A stretch of 64,000 bases of DNA from Neisseria sicca (lineage in GTDB: Bacteria; Pseudomonadota; Gammaproteobacteria; Burkholderiales; Neisseriaceae), in assembly GCF_017753665.1 (NCBI RefSeq), contig NZ_CP072524.1, positions 1,612,001-1,676,000 of the forward strand, given 5' to 3'. Made by a program: the position numbers and the translations under genes. Under the pieces are notes generated by a model that saw only the letters and a list, made by a program, of their open reading frames with translations, made no database searches and was not told where the DNA came from. Shown piece by piece: positions 8,475-18,055 of this stretch. How positions within the stretch are numbered: position 1 is the stretch's first letter; each line of letters opens with the position of its first letter.

Positions 8475-10694
8475 ATGATTAAGCCCGCTTCCAGACTCAG
8501 CATCCTCAGCCTCTCCCTCCTTGCCGTTTCGGCGGCATTTGCCTCAGACGAACCCCAAGTCCGAGAAACCGCCGAACTTGAAACCATCACCGTAACCGCC
8601 AGCGCGGACGCATCCAAGGGCGGTTTGATTCCTGCATTTAAGGGCGGACAGGTGGCGCGCGGCAGCCGCGTGGGTATTTTGGGCAATAAAAAAAACCTAG
8701 AATCGCCGTTCTCCAATACTGCTTACACCAATAGGCTGATTCAGGACAAACATGCGCGCAGCGTCGGCGACGTACTGCAAAACGACCCGACCGTCCGCGT
8801 TGCGCGCGGTTACGGCAATTTTCAGGAAGCGTATTTCATACGCGGCTTTGCCGCCGAATCGGACGATACCATGTACAACGGCCTTTACGGCATCCTGCCG
8901 CGCCAATACATCGCCACTGAGCTTTTCGAACGCGTGGAAGTCCAGCGCGGCGCATCCGCCTTCTTAAACGGCATGGCACCGGGCGGCAACAATATCGGCG
9001 GCACGGTATCCGTATTGCCCAAACGCGCGTCCAATGAAGGATTGAACCGTCTGACTGCCAATTACGGCGCGGGAAAACGCGGTGGTTTGGCGGCGGACGT
9101 GGCGCGCCGTTTCGGACAAAATCAGGAATTCGGCGTGCGCGTCAATGCGGCGCACCACAACGGCCACACCGCCGTTGACGACGAAAAGTCCAAACTCAGC
9201 CTGGTCAATGTCGGCCTAGACTGGCGCAATGAAAATGCCCGCCTGTCCGCCGATTTGGGTTGGCAGGACAACAAGCTCAAATCCACGCGTACCAATGTTA
9301 CCCTGTCAGGCCTGACCGCCGTGCCGGCCGCGCCTGATGCCTCGTCCAACTGGGCGCAGCCGTGGACGTATTCCAACGAGCGCGACTGGTTCGGCACAAT
9401 GCGCGGCGAATACGATTTCAACGACAACCTGACTGCCTACGTCGCCTATGGCTTCCGCCGCAGCAAGGAAAACAATTCTCTAGCAAACCTGACTGTCCGC
9501 AATGTCAACGGCGACGGATCGATTTACCGCTTCGACAACGCGCGTAAGGATAAAATCGACACGGGCGAAATCGGTTTGCGCGGCAAATTCAATACGGGCG
9601 CGGTAGAACACGAATGGGTTGCCGCCGCCAACCGCTTCCAGTCCTCGCGCAAAAACGCTTACATCATGGATTGGGGCAACCAATATACGACCAACCTCTA
9701 CAACCCGTCCCGCTATCCGCAACCCGCAGCCGCCGACCCGCTGTATTCGGGCAACGACATGGGCAATCCTGCCGTTACCGGCAAAACACGTCTGACCAGC
9801 TTCGCCTTGGGCGACACCTTCAGCCTTTGGGACAAACGCCTGCAATTCATGCTCGGGGCGCGCTGGCAGCAGGTGCATAACAAGGCTTACGCCTATAATA
9901 CGGGCGCGCAAACCGAAAATTACAAAAAATCGCGCCTTAGTCCCGCCGTCGGCGCGGTGTACCGCATCACGCCGAATTGGTCGGTGTACGGCAACTACAT
10001 CGAAAGCCTGGGACAAGGCGCGACCGCAGGCTCGACTGCCTCCATCAACGGCCGGGCCTACGCCGTCAGCAATGCCGGCGAATCGCTCAAACCCTATGTT
10101 TCCAAACAAAAAGAAATCGGCACCAAATATGAAGCAGGCGGTTTCGGCGCAGGCCTGACGCTCTTCCACACCGACAAACCGCGTTCGCTCTACGTTGTCG
10201 AAAACAACACCGCCCGTCTCACTTCCGAAGGCAAAGACCGTCACCAAGGTGCGGAAATCACCGTTTACGGCGAAGTTGCCCCGGGCGTGAAACTCTTGGG
10301 CGGCGTAACCCTGCTCGATGCCAAACAGAAATCCACCGGCTCGTCCTCGACCGACGGCAAACGTACCATCGGCGCGGCTAAAACCCAAGCCAACATCGGC
10401 TTGGAATGGGAAGTGCCGAAAGTGCAGGGTTTGGCATTTGACGGACGCATGGTTTACACCGGTTCTTCTTACGCCGATGCGGCCAATACGCTTAAAGTCG
10501 GCGGCTGGACGCGCTTCGACCTCGGCGCGCGCTACCGCACCCAAATCGGCAGGCACGAAGCTACCTTCCGCGCCCGCCTCGATAATGTTGCCAACAAGAA
10601 ATACTGGGCATCCGTCGGCGGATACCCTAACAACGGCTACCTGAACGCCGGCGCACCGCGCAGCTTCACCCTGTCGGCTTCGGTCGATTTTTAA
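8475..10694 (+). CDS. TonB-dependent hydroxamate-type siderophore receptor (FhuA/FcuA/FhuE-like)
   Basis: Outer-membrane receptor for a ferric siderophore, probably a hydroxamate such as ferrichrome, judged by the adjacent FhuC/FhuD/FhuB-like genes. The 739-residue product has a signal peptide ending AAFA, TonB box ETITVTA, a plug with SVGDVLQNDPTVRV and FIRGFAAESDDTMYNGLYG, then a barrel ending SFTLSASVDF with terminal Phe. The exact ligand cannot be read from the sequence. A weak Fur-like stretch (8412-8430, 12 of 19 consensus positions) lies between the Correia element and the ATG. It heads the uptake locus and is separated from the ATPase gene by a DUS terminator. Confidence 0.9.
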   Translation: MIKPASRLSILSLSLLAVSAAFASDEPQVRETAELETITVTASADASKGGLIPAFKGGQVARGSRVGILGNKKNLESPFSNTAYTNRLIQDKHARSVGDVLQNDPTVRVARGYGNFQEAYFIRGFAAESDDTMYNGLYGILPRQYIATELFERVEVQRGASAFLNGMAPGGNNIGGTVSVLPKRASNEGLNRLTANYGAGKRGGLAADVARRFGQNQEFGVRVNAAHHNGHTAVDDEKSKLSLVNVGLDWRNENARLSADLGWQDNKLKSTRTNVTLSGLTAVPAAPDASSNWAQPWTYSNERDWFGTMRGEYDFNDNLTAYVAYGFRRSKENNSLANLTVRNVNGDGSIYRFDNARKDKIDTGEIGLRGKFNTGAVEHEWVAAANRFQSSRKNAYIMDWGNQYTTNLYNPSRYPQPAAADPLYSGNDMGNPAVTGKTRLTSFALGDTFSLWDKRLQFMLGARWQQVHNKAYAYNTGAQTENYKKSRLSPAVGAVYRITPNWSVYGNYIESLGQGATAGSTASINGRAYAVSNAGESLKPYVSKQKEIGTKYEAGGFGAGLTLFHTDKPRSLYVVENNTARLTSEGKDRHQGAEITVYGEVAPGVKLLGGVTLLDAKQKSTGSSSTDGKRTIGAAKTQANIGLEWEVPKVQGLAFDGRMVYTGSSYADAANTLKVGGWTRFDLGARYRTQIGRHEATFRARLDNVANKKYWASVGGYPNNGYLNAGAPRSFTLSASVDF

Positions 10695-10723
10695 GGGACG
10701 GGCGGCAAACGGTCTCCAACGGT

Positions 10724-10759
10724 CCAAAGGTCGTCTGAAACGTTTTCAGACGACCTTGG
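10724..10759 (+). terminator. DUS inverted-repeat terminator after the siderophore receptor
   Basis: CCAAAGGTCGTCTGAAACG and CGTTTTCAGACGACCTTGG form a near-perfect hairpin 30 bp after the receptor stop. It probably lowers transcription into the ABC transporter genes that follow. Confidence 0.7.
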
Positions 10760-10909
10760 AGCCTGGGGCGTCCGACTTTGTCCTACGCTTTCGGACAACC
10801 GCCGTAAAACTCCGCCTTTACGGCATCGGCACCGACAACGGGCAATGGGTTTTGCCGCGCCGCCGCTTTCTCCGAATAACGTCAAACCCACCAAAAGGTC
10901 GTCTGAAAC

Positions 10910-11674
10910 GTGTTCCAAATCCAAAACGCCACCTTCGCCATACCCGGCCGCTCGCTGCTGCACGACATCAGCGTCAACTTTTCCCCTAACCGCGTGTACG
11001 GCCTCATCGGCCATAACGGCTCGGGCAAGTCCACGCTGTTGAAACTGCTCACCCGCCAGCATGAACCAGCAGGCGGCAGGATATTGCTGAACGACAAAGA
11101 AATACGCGCCTATTCCGCCCGCGCATACGCCAAAGAAGTCGCCTATCTTCCGCAGCACCTGCCCGCCGCCACCGCGCTGACCGCGCGCGAGCTGGTTATG
11201 ATGGGGCGTTATGCCTGGAGCGGGCTTTTAGGGCGCACGAACGATGCGGACAGACAGGCGGTGGAACAGGCGTTGCGGCTGACGCATACGGAAAAATTTG
11301 CCGATCAAATCGTCGATACGCTTTCGGGTGGCGAACGTTCGCGCGTCTGGCTGGCAATGTGCCTGGCGCAGCAAAGCCGCTTTTTGCTGCTGGACGAACC
11401 GCTTGCCGCTTTGGACATCGCCCACCAAATCGACGTGATGGCACTGGTGCGCAAGCTGTCTCGCGATTTGGGTTTGGGCGTCATCATCGTCATCCACGAC
11501 ATTAATCTGGCGGCGCAGTATTGCGATGAACTGGTCGCGCTCAAACAGGGACGGCTATTAAAAACGGGCAAACCCGCCGACATCATGACCGCAGAAGTGT
11601 TGAAAGACATTTACAGCGTCGATATGAACATCATCGCCCATCCTGAAAACGGCCGCCCCGTGGCATTGCCTTGA
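10910..11674 (+). CDS. Ferric-siderophore ABC transporter ATPase (FhuC-like)
   Basis: Cytoplasmic ATPase energising siderophore-iron import. In 254 residues it has Walker A GHNGSGKST (34-42), Q-loop LPQ (Gln82), signature LSGGE (138-142), Walker B FLLLDEP (158-164) and the switch His in VIHD. The start is GTG at 10910, placed directly after an uptake sequence, with AAAAGG about 12 nt upstream serving as both DUS and possible SD. No in-frame ATG exists near the conserved start. It probably forms an operon with the downstream binding protein and fused permease. Confidence 0.92.
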   Translation: MFQIQNATFAIPGRSLLHDISVNFSPNRVYGLIGHNGSGKSTLLKLLTRQHEPAGGRILLNDKEIRAYSARAYAKEVAYLPQHLPAATALTARELVMMGRYAWSGLLGRTNDADRQAVEQALRLTHTEKFADQIVDTLSGGERSRVWLAMCLAQQSRFLLLDEPLAALDIAHQIDVMALVRKLSRDLGLGVIIVIHDINLAAQYCDELVALKQGRLLKTGKPADIMTAEVLKDIYSVDMNIIAHPENGRPVALP

Positions 11675-11824
11675 CGCAGGCAAGCCGTCCCGCCGCATAA
11701 GCTCCGACCATAAAATCCGCCGCCCGAATCCAAACCGGATGACATTGCAGACCATTGTGGAATACCTGTATCCGATATGTTTCAGACGACCCTTTATTCA
11801 AAAACCGAAAGACCTTCCAAGCTG

Positions 11825-12736
11825 ATGTCCCACCGCTTTTCAGACGACATTCCCCGCCTTGCAGCACGGCTGTTTTTTACCGCCGCCCTCCTGTTTTCCC
11901 TGCCTTCACCCGCCGCACCGCGCGTGGCGACTTCGGACTGGACGGTCGCCGAAACACTGACGGCGATGGGGCATCCGCCCGTCAGCGTCGCCGACCGCCG
12001 CGTGTACGATACCTGGGTGAACCATCCGCCGCTGCCCGCTGCCGTCAAGGAAGCGGGGCTGCGCTTCCAGCCGAATTTGGAGCGGCTGTATCAGATAAAG
12101 CCTGATTTTTTCGTGCAATCTTCCTGGTATGCCGCCGCCAAGTCCCAGTTTGAAAAAATCGCCCCGGTACGCGAAGTGGATTTCGGCACGGCAAAAGGCA
12201 TCGAATATGCCCACACGGTCGAAGCCACGCGCAGGCTGGGTAAAATCATCGGCGACCCTTCCGCTGCCGAAAAGCTGATTGCCGGTACGGAAAACCTGTT
12301 TGCCCGCGCCAAACCCGCGCTTTCGGCATATCGCGGCCGCCCGTTTGCGGTGGTGCAGTTTGCCGACGGGCGGCATTTGCGGATTTACGGCAAGACTTCG
12401 CTGTTTCAGGCCGTGTTCGACAAATTGGAGCTGAACAATGCCTGGACGGGAAAAAGCAACGAATGGGGTTTCGAAAACATCACGCTTTTAGATTTAGCAA
12501 AGCTGCCGCCGGACACGCTGCTGATCATCGTCAAACCGCATCCTCAAAATACACGTGCAACGCTCGAAAAAAGCGCGCTTTGGCAACGCCTGCCGTTCAG
12601 CCGCCCTGCAAACCGCCGCATCTTCGAGCCGTCGTGGAGCTACGGCGCGCTGCCGTCCATGCAGCGTTTCACTTTGCAACTGATGCGTTCGATGTCGTCT
12701 GAAAACCCGTCCGCACAAAAGGAAGTCGCATGGTAA
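11825..12736 (+). CDS. Periplasmic siderophore-binding protein (FhuD-like)
   Basis: Carries ferric siderophore from the receptor to the permease. From the ATG at 11825 it is 303 residues with a signal peptide (LFFTAALLFSLPSPA) and a class III binding fold: RVATSDWTVAETLTAMGHPP, then FQPNLERLYQIKPDFF. An ATG at 11777 would add 16 residues made partly of a reversed uptake sequence and would hide the signal sequence, so the internal start is preferred. Its 3' end overlaps the permease start by 7 nt, indicating translational coupling. It lacks a lipobox, unlike FetB. Confidence 0.82.
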   Translation: MSHRFSDDIPRLAARLFFTAALLFSLPSPAAPRVATSDWTVAETLTAMGHPPVSVADRRVYDTWVNHPPLPAAVKEAGLRFQPNLERLYQIKPDFFVQSSWYAAAKSQFEKIAPVREVDFGTAKGIEYAHTVEATRRLGKIIGDPSAAEKLIAGTENLFARAKPALSAYRGRPFAVVQFADGRHLRIYGKTSLFQAVFDKLELNNAWTGKSNEWGFENITLLDLAKLPPDTLLIIVKPHPQNTRATLEKSALWQRLPFSRPANRRIFEPSWSYGALPSMQRFTLQLMRSMSSENPSAQKEVAW

Positions 12737-14697
12737 AGATTTTCAGACGACCCCTGCCTATCCTTGCCGCCACGTTGGCAATATCGTGCGCGCTGACGGC
12801 GTTTTGGATATTGAAGCTGGAATGGACGCTGCCGTGGCTGCGGCTGTTTGACCGTCCCGACAGCCTGCCTTTGGACGCGCTGATGGTGCAGAACAACACC
12901 CTGCCCCGCATGGCGATGGCGCTGCTCGCGGGCGGCAGTACGGCGATGGCGACCATGCTGATGCAGCAGTTGATGCGCAATCCGCTCGCATCCGACAGTA
13001 CGCTGGCAGTTAGCAGCGGCGCGCAGGCGGCTTTGGTGGCGGCGACCGTGTTCGCCCCTTCCTTCCTTGCCTACGGCACGTCCGCCGTGGCGTTTGCCGG
13101 CGCAGCGGCGGCTTTGGGCGCGGTATTGCGGCTGTCGGCACGGCGCGCCCTGCAACCGCTCAGCGTCGTGCTGGCGGGTTTGGTGGTCAGCCTGTATCTG
13201 GGTTCCCTCACCGGTATCGTGATGCTGTTTTTCAGCGAAGAGACGCGCGGCGTGATGCAGTGGGGCAGCGGCTCCCTAGTGCAGGACAGTTGGCGCGATA
13301 CGTTGGGGCTTTTGTGGCGGATTGCCGTTGCCGCCATACTTACCGCCTTTTTAATCAAACCGTTAAACATCATGAGCCTGGGCGACACGCAGGCGGAATC
13401 GGCAGGCATACCGGTGAAGAAAATCCGCCTGCTGTCTTTGGCGGTTGCTGCATTTTTGAGTGCGGGCGTGGTCGGCTTTGTCGGCATGATGGGCTTTGTC
13501 GGATTGGCGGCGGCGACGCTGGTGCGGCAAATGGGCGTACGCACGCTGTCCATACGCCTGATTTGTTCCTTCATCGTCGGCGCACTGCTTTTGATGCTGA
13601 CGGACAACGGCCTGATGCTGCTGAAACACTACCGCGGCACCGATCTGCCCGCCGGCGCTGTAACTGCCCTCGTCGGCGCGCCGCTTTTGTTGTGGCTGAC
13701 GGCGAAAGCACCTCCGCGTCCTTCGTTTCAGACGACCTCCGATATTTCAACCGCCGCGCCGCACGTCCCGCGCCTCTTGCGTTTTCTGCCGCTTATCGCC
13801 GTCGCCGTATCGGTATTGGCGTTTACGGTCGGACGCTATGACGAAACCCTGCGCCTGACCATAGACCCGGAATATTTCGTATTCCGCTACCCGCGCGTGC
13901 TGCTCGCCGCCGCCACCGGCACCATGCTCGCGTTGACCGGTGTCATACTGCAAAGGCTGACGCAAAACCCGATGGCGGGACCCGAACTCTTGGGCATCAG
14001 CTCCGGAACGGCATTCGGCGCGATGGCGGTAGTGATGCTGTTCGGCATTACCTCGGGCAGCGGCTGGTTTTGGTTGACAGGCATCGTTTCCGCTCTCGTA
14101 TCCTTGGGGTTGTTGATGCTGTTCAACCGCAAAAACGGATTTACCCCCGAAAAAATCCTGCTTACCGGCATGGCGCTGGCCGCACTCGCCGATGCCGCCA
14201 TCCGCATTTGGACGGCAAGCGGCGATTTCCGCGTACAACTGCTTTTATTGTGGATGTCAGGTTCGACCTATCAGGCAACGCCCGAATCCGCCCTTACCGT
14301 CGGCCTCCTCGCCGTCGCCTCGCTCCTCCTCATCCTCCCGCTGCAACGCTGGCTCGGACTGCTCAGCCTGAACGCGACAATCGCCCGCTCCGTCGGCATC
14401 AACGTCCCCCTCGCACGGCTGGTGCTGATCGTCTCAAGCGCAGCGTTAACCGCCTTATCCACCCTGCTTATCGGCCCCTTGAGCTTCGTCGGACTGCTTG
14501 CGCCGCATCTGGCCCGTATGCTCGGCGCACGCCTGCCCAAACAGCAACTTGCCGCCGCCGCACTCATCGGTGCATCGGTTATGATGACGGCCGACTGGCT
14601 GGGCAGGCAGGTAATGTTCCCTTACGAAGTCCCTGCCGGAATGATGGCCACGCTCATAGGCGGCGCATATTTTATGATGATGATGCGCAAGCTTTAA
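12730..14697 (+). CDS. Fused ferric-siderophore permease (FhuB-like, two FecCD domains)
   Basis: Inner-membrane permease of 655 residues in which two FecCD-type halves (about residues 1-325 and 345-655) are fused, the architecture of FhuB rather than of FetC/FetD, which are separate. Both halves contain the typical segments: RMAMALLAGGSTAMATMLMQ plus NPLASDSTLAVSSG in the first, and RVLLAAATGTMLALTGVILQ plus NPMAGPELLGISSG in the second. The EAA-like loops GLAAATLVRQMG and GLLAPHLARMLG contact the ATPase. The ATG overlaps the binding-protein stop (ATGGTAA). The first codons contain a reversed uptake sequence. Confidence 0.92.
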   Translation: MVKIFRRPLPILAATLAISCALTAFWILKLEWTLPWLRLFDRPDSLPLDALMVQNNTLPRMAMALLAGGSTAMATMLMQQLMRNPLASDSTLAVSSGAQAALVAATVFAPSFLAYGTSAVAFAGAAAALGAVLRLSARRALQPLSVVLAGLVVSLYLGSLTGIVMLFFSEETRGVMQWGSGSLVQDSWRDTLGLLWRIAVAAILTAFLIKPLNIMSLGDTQAESAGIPVKKIRLLSLAVAAFLSAGVVGFVGMMGFVGLAAATLVRQMGVRTLSIRLICSFIVGALLLMLTDNGLMLLKHYRGTDLPAGAVTALVGAPLLLWLTAKAPPRPSFQTTSDISTAAPHVPRLLRFLPLIAVAVSVLAFTVGRYDETLRLTIDPEYFVFRYPRVLLAAATGTMLALTGVILQRLTQNPMAGPELLGISSGTAFGAMAVVMLFGITSGSGWFWLTGIVSALVSLGLLMLFNRKNGFTPEKILLTGMALAALADAAIRIWTASGDFRVQLLLLWMSGSTYQATPESALTVGLLAVASLLLILPLQRWLGLLSLNATIARSVGINVPLARLVLIVSSAALTALSTLLIGPLSFVGLLAPHLARMLGARLPKQQLAAAALIGASVMMTADWLGRQVMFPYEVPAGMMATLIGGAYFMMMMRKL

Positions 14698-14712
14698 TGC
14701 GAACGGAGATAT

Positions 14713-14750
14713 AAAAAGGTCGTCTGAAAACAGTTTCAGACGACCTTTTT
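14713..14750 (+). terminator. DUS inverted-repeat terminator ending the fhu-like locus
   Basis: AAAAAGGTCGTCTGAAA (14713-14729) pairs perfectly with TTTCAGACGACCTTTTT (14734-14750) around a 4-nt loop. Terminal T-run. Confidence 0.85.
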
Positions 14751-14828
14751 GTTTAATTTATTCGATAACAAAAATCTAACAAAAATAAAATCTCAATTAA
14801 TAATAACAATATTAAATTGAAGTCATAG

Positions 14829-14857
14829 TTCCAATAGGCAAAACCTTTCTGTATAGT
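14829..14857 (+). promoter_or_regulatory. Candidate promoter upstream of katA
   Basis: TTCCAA (14829-14834), a 17-nt spacer and TATAGT (14852-14857). An inverted pair AATAGG / CCTATT (from 14833 and from 14858) brackets the core, and several ATAG/CTAT tetramers occur here. That resembles OxyR half-sites in content but does not match the regular 7-nt spacing. Regulation by OxyR is therefore only a possibility. Confidence 0.4.
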
Positions 14858-14889
14858 CCTATTCATAGTTTAAACAAAAGGAAAAATAA

Positions 14890-14961
14890 ATGTCGATACA
14901 AGAAATTTATGAATGCCAAGAAACCGGCTACGAATATGCTTTTCGGCAAATCGTTTTATAA
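14890..14961 (+). CDS. Possible 23-residue leader ORF before katA
   Basis: ATG at 14890 follows AAAAGGAAAAATAA, a good ribosome-binding site, and reads MSIQEIYECQETGYEYAFRQ plus three residues before TAA. It lies 30 bp before katA, which has its own SD (AAGGAAATT). It could be a small protein, a leader peptide coupling translation to katA, or chance. No homology is recognised. Confidence 0.35.
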   Translation: MSIQEIYECQETGYEYAFRQIVL

Positions 14962-14991
14962 ACCACTGACCATTTCACAAAGGAAATTATT

Positions 14992-16506
14992 ATGACTGTC
15001 TCTAAATGTCCCGTAACCCACCTGACCATGAACAACGGCGCCCCCGTTGCCGACAATCAAAACAGCCTGACCGCTGGTCCGCGCGGCCCGTTGCTGGCGC
15101 AGGATTTGTGGCTGAATGAAAAACTAGCCGACTTCGTGCGCGAAGTGATTCCCGAACGCCGTATGCATGCCAAAGGTTCGGGCGCGTTCGGTACGTTCAC
15201 CGTAACGCACGACATCACGAAATACACCCGCGCCAAAATCTTCAGCGAAGTTGGCAAGAAAACCGAGATGTTCGCCCGTTTCACCACCGTGGCAGGCGAG
15301 CGCGGCGCAGCCGATGCGGAACGCGACATCCGCGGCTTTGCGTTGAAGTTCTATACCGAAGAAGGCAACTGGGATATGGTCGGCAACAACACGCCCGTAT
15401 TCTTCCTGCGCGACCCGCGCAAATTCCCCGACCTGAACAAAGCCGTCAAACGCGATCCGCGCACCAATATGCGCTCCGCTACGAACAACTGGGACTTCTG
15501 GACGCTGCTGCCCGAAGCCCTGCACCAAGTCACCATCGTCATGAGCGACCGCGGCATTCCCGCCAGTTACCGCCATATGCACGGCTTCGGTTCGCATACT
15601 TACAGCTTCTGGAACGAAGCGGGCGAACGTTTTTGGGTGAAATTCCATTTCCGCAGCCAGCAAGGCATTAAAAACCTGACCAACGAAGAAGCCGCAAAAA
15701 TCATCGCCGACGACCGCGAAAGCCACCAGCGCGACCTGTATGAAGCCATCGAGCGCGGCGAGTTTCCGAAATGGACGATGTACATCCAAGTCATGCCTGA
15801 AGCCGATGCGGAAAAAGTGCCGTATCATCCCTTCGACCTGACCAAAATTTGGCCGAAAAAAGACTATCCGCTGATTGAAGTGGGCGAATTCGAGTTGAAC
15901 CGCAATCCCGAAAACTTCTTCGCCGATGTGGAACAATCCGCCTTCGCCCCGAGCAATCTTGTGCCCGGCATCGGCGCCAGCCCCGACAAAATGCTGCAAG
16001 CCCGTTTGTTCAATTACGCCGACGCGCAACGCTACCGCTTGGGGGTAAACTTCCGCCAAATCCCCGTCAATCGCCCGCGTTGCCCCGTCCACAGCAACCA
16101 GCGCGACGGACAAGGCCGTGCCGACGGCAACTACGGCAGCCTGCCGCACTACGAACCCAACAGCTTCGGCCAATGGCAGCAACAGCCCGACTTCGCCGAA
16201 CCGCCTCTGAAAATCAACGGCGATGCGGCGCACTGGGACTACCGCCAAGACGATGACGACTATTTCAGCCAACCGCGCGCTTTGTTTAACCTGATGAACG
16301 ACGCGCAGAAACAGGCTTTGTTCGACAACACCGCCGCAGCCATGGGCGACGCCCCCGACTTCATCAAATACCGCCACATCCGCAACTGCCACCGTTGCGA
16401 CCCCGCCTACGGCGAAGGCGTGGCGAAAGCTTTGGGGCTGACCGTTGAAGACGCACAAGCCGCTCGCGCGACCGACCCGGCATTGGGTCAGCCGGGTTTG
16501 CTGTAA
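14992..16506 (+). CDS. katA: Monofunctional haem catalase
   Basis: Cytoplasmic enzyme that dismutates hydrogen peroxide. The 504-residue product is a small-subunit (clade 3) catalase. The distal His59 lies in [12 protein letters not shown], catalytic Asn132 in VGNNTPVFF, and the proximal haem ligand Tyr342 in [15 protein letters not shown]. Neisseria typically carry a single kat gene important for survival among oxidative burst and streptococcal peroxide. It is monocistronic or preceded by the 23-residue ORF. It is the last intact gene before IS copy 2. Confidence 0.97.
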   Translation: MTVSKCPVTHLTMNNGAPVADNQNSLTAGPRGPLLAQDLWLNEKLADFVREVIPERRMHAKGSGAFGTFTVTHDITKYTRAKIFSEVGKKTEMFARFTTVAGERGAADAERDIRGFALKFYTEEGNWDMVGNNTPVFFLRDPRKFPDLNKAVKRDPRTNMRSATNNWDFWTLLPEALHQVTIVMSDRGIPASYRHMHGFGSHTYSFWNEAGERFWVKFHFRSQQGIKNLTNEEAAKIIADDRESHQRDLYEAIERGEFPKWTMYIQVMPEADAEKVPYHPFDLTKIWPKKDYPLIEVGEFELNRNPENFFADVEQSAFAPSNLVPGIGASPDKMLQARLFNYADAQRYRLGVNFRQIPVNRPRCPVHSNQRDGQGRADGNYGSLPHYEPNSFGQWQQQPDFAEPPLKINGDAAHWDYRQDDDDYFSQPRALFNLMNDAQKQALFDNTAAAMGDAPDFIKYRHIRNCHRCDPAYGEGVAKALGLTVEDAQAARATDPALGQPGLL

Positions 16507-16655
16507 ATGGGAGGAGCTATGTGGATAGAGATTGAAGAATTGTTATCCCACGCAATCCGATACCGCAAACCGCTGACTTAGGCGTGATACGCAAATAGAG
16601 AAGTATTGTTAAGCATCCCTTTTGGGGAACGATATATGGTGTAGAAATCAACAGT
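16507..16655 (+). other. Gap after katA
   Basis: Contains a 20-codon frame (16519-16581) preceded by GGGAGGAGCT, a strong SD spacing, reading MWIEIEELLSHAIRYRKPLT. No homology is recognised and it may be chance. Nothing else is visible until the palindromic element. Confidence 0.25.
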
Positions 16656-16828
16656 GTTGTTTACACTTTTGGCTTTTGCTTGAAGACCCGTTTGAGCAGC
16701 TATCCGGCATTGTCAAGAATGTCGATAGACACGGGAAACCCGCTCTGTTCTTGATAATGCCGGATAGCTGCCTAAGAATCATTCAAGCAAAAACAAAAGC
16801 TGTCCGCCGTAGAAAAAGTGTAAACAAC
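16656..16828. repeat. Long imperfect palindrome (173 bp)
   Basis: The outer ends GTTGTTTACACTTTT and AAAAGTGTAAACAAC are inverted. A second pair, 16696-16719 and 16748-16771, matches over 23 of 24 bp. Between them GCTTTTG and TTTGCTTGAA blocks also pair with the opposite arm. The centre reads GACACGGGAAACCCG. The arms differ in length by an unmatched block in the right arm. This looks like a MITE-like or foldback element, or a large RNA hairpin after katA. Not a Correia or dRS3 repeat. Confidence 0.7.
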
Positions 16829-16904
16829 GCGACGATTTCCTACATATAAGGTCGTCTGAAAACCCTGAACTGCCCCCAAATCTTGGACACTCATAAAAGC
16901 CTTT

Positions 16905-17801
16905 TCAGGCGCTCTGTGTAAGCCGGGTTCTGTATGCGACAGGACTCAGCTTTTTCAATTTCAGACTGCAACGCTCCCGGTTGTAGTAATCCATATAGTC
17001 ATCTATCTGTTTCATCAATTCGTCCACCGTCAATTCTCCTGCGTTATAGAAACACTCCGTCTTCAACACCGCAAAGAAGCTCTCCATCGGCGCATTGTCC
17101 CAACAGTTCGCCTTTCGCGACATGCTTTGAACCATGGAATGCTCCGCAAGCAATTCCCTATACCCCGCCGTACGGTACAGCACACCTTGGTCCGAATGAA
17201 GCATCGTTCCTTTATCAGTCAGACGGGGGGCGGCTTTTTCGAGCATTTCCTTCACCATTTCGCTGTTGGCATTGCGGCTCATGGCGTAGGCGACGATCTC
17301 GCGGTTGAACAAGTCCAATATCGGCGAGAGGTACAGTTTGCCGTCCTTTCCTTTGAGTTCGGTCACGTCGGTCAGCCATTTTTCGTTGGGCTTTCGGGCT
17401 TTGAACCGGCGTTTGAGGAGGTGTTCCGATATTTCGCCCATGGCGGGATGGCGGTAGGCTTTTTTCACCCGTATTTTGGCTTTCAGCCCCATCTGTTTCA
17501 TCAGCCGAGCTGCTTTTTTGCGGTTCCAATCCAATGCTGCGGCAATGCGCCTTTGCCCGTAGCGTCCTTTATGCCGCCGGTAGGTTTCGACAAGGAGGGC
17601 TTTGTCGGCTGCGTCGGGATTGGGCCGGTCTTGGTGGTGGTAGTAAAAGCTGCTTTTGGGCAGGTTTGCGATGTGCAGCAGGTATTTGAGCGGGTGTTGC
17701 GCCCTCAGTGCTTGGACGGTTTGGCTTTGTCCTTTGCGGTCCGCTTTTGGCTGAGGGCTTTTAACTCCTTTAGGTAGGCGACCTCTGCGCGCATATAGCA
17801 C
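16905..17801 (-). CDS. IS3-family transposase catalytic subunit OrfB (copy 2)
   Basis: 298-residue DDE transposase, almost identical to copy 1 (for example LTQSA instead of LAQSA at the C-terminus, and LLAEHSM instead of LLAQHSM). The Asp-Asp-Glu positions are intact. Translation from a GTG at 17801 or, more likely, -1 frameshifting from orfA. Here a stop closes the upstream part of this frame near 17844, unlike copy 1. Confidence 0.88.
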   Translation of the reverse strand: MLYARRGRLPKGVKSPQPKADRKGQSQTVQALRAQHPLKYLLHIANLPKSSFYYHHQDRPNPDAADKALLVETYRRHKGRYGQRRIAAALDWNRKKAARLMKQMGLKAKIRVKKAYRHPAMGEISEHLLKRRFKARKPNEKWLTDVTELKGKDGKLYLSPILDLFNREIVAYAMSRNANSEMVKEMLEKAAPRLTDKGTMLHSDQGVLYRTAGYRELLAEHSMVQSMSRKANCWDNAPMESFFAVLKTECFYNAGELTVDELMKQIDDYMDYYNRERCSLKLKKLSPVAYRTRLTQSA

Positions 17802-18055
17802 AACTCTTCGATAAGCTCTGCCTGTGTGTTTTCTTGATCGGGTTTATCTGCGATGAAGGGGTTTTTGCGGTGTTCGGTCATGGTTTTGGATTGTGGATGT
17901 TCGAGTGCGCCGATGCCGCCTTCCTGATAGGCGCGTATCCATCGCCGCAGGTGGGTTCGGGAGATGCCGTAGTGGTCTGCGGTACGCTGTTGGCTGCGTA
18001 TGTGCAGGTAGTGGAGTACGGCTTGGTATTTGAAGTGTAATGTATATTTGCTCAT
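17705..18055 (-). CDS. IS3-family transposase DNA-binding subunit OrfA (copy 2)
   Basis: 116 residues, same length as copy 1, with scattered substitutions (RRW for RRR, TEHRKN for TDHRKN, QENTQAELIEE for HEKTQAELLEE). These show the two IS copies diverged before or after insertion rather than arising in one recent event. The helix-turn-helix is retained. Confidence 0.88.
   Translation of the reverse strand: MSKYTLHFKYQAVLHYLHIRSQQRTADHYGISRTHLRRWIRAYQEGGIGALEHPQSKTMTEHRKNPFIADKPDQENTQAELIEELCYMRAEVAYLKELKALSQKRTAKDKAKPSKH

Noticed and set aside
9480..10727. 415-codon frame opposite the siderophore receptor
   Set aside because: Antisense shadow of a GC-rich gene; no recognisable domain.
15124..16458. 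444-codon frame on the strand opposite katA
   Set aside because: It is a shadow of katA's codon use, with no family motifs or SD; katA is certain.
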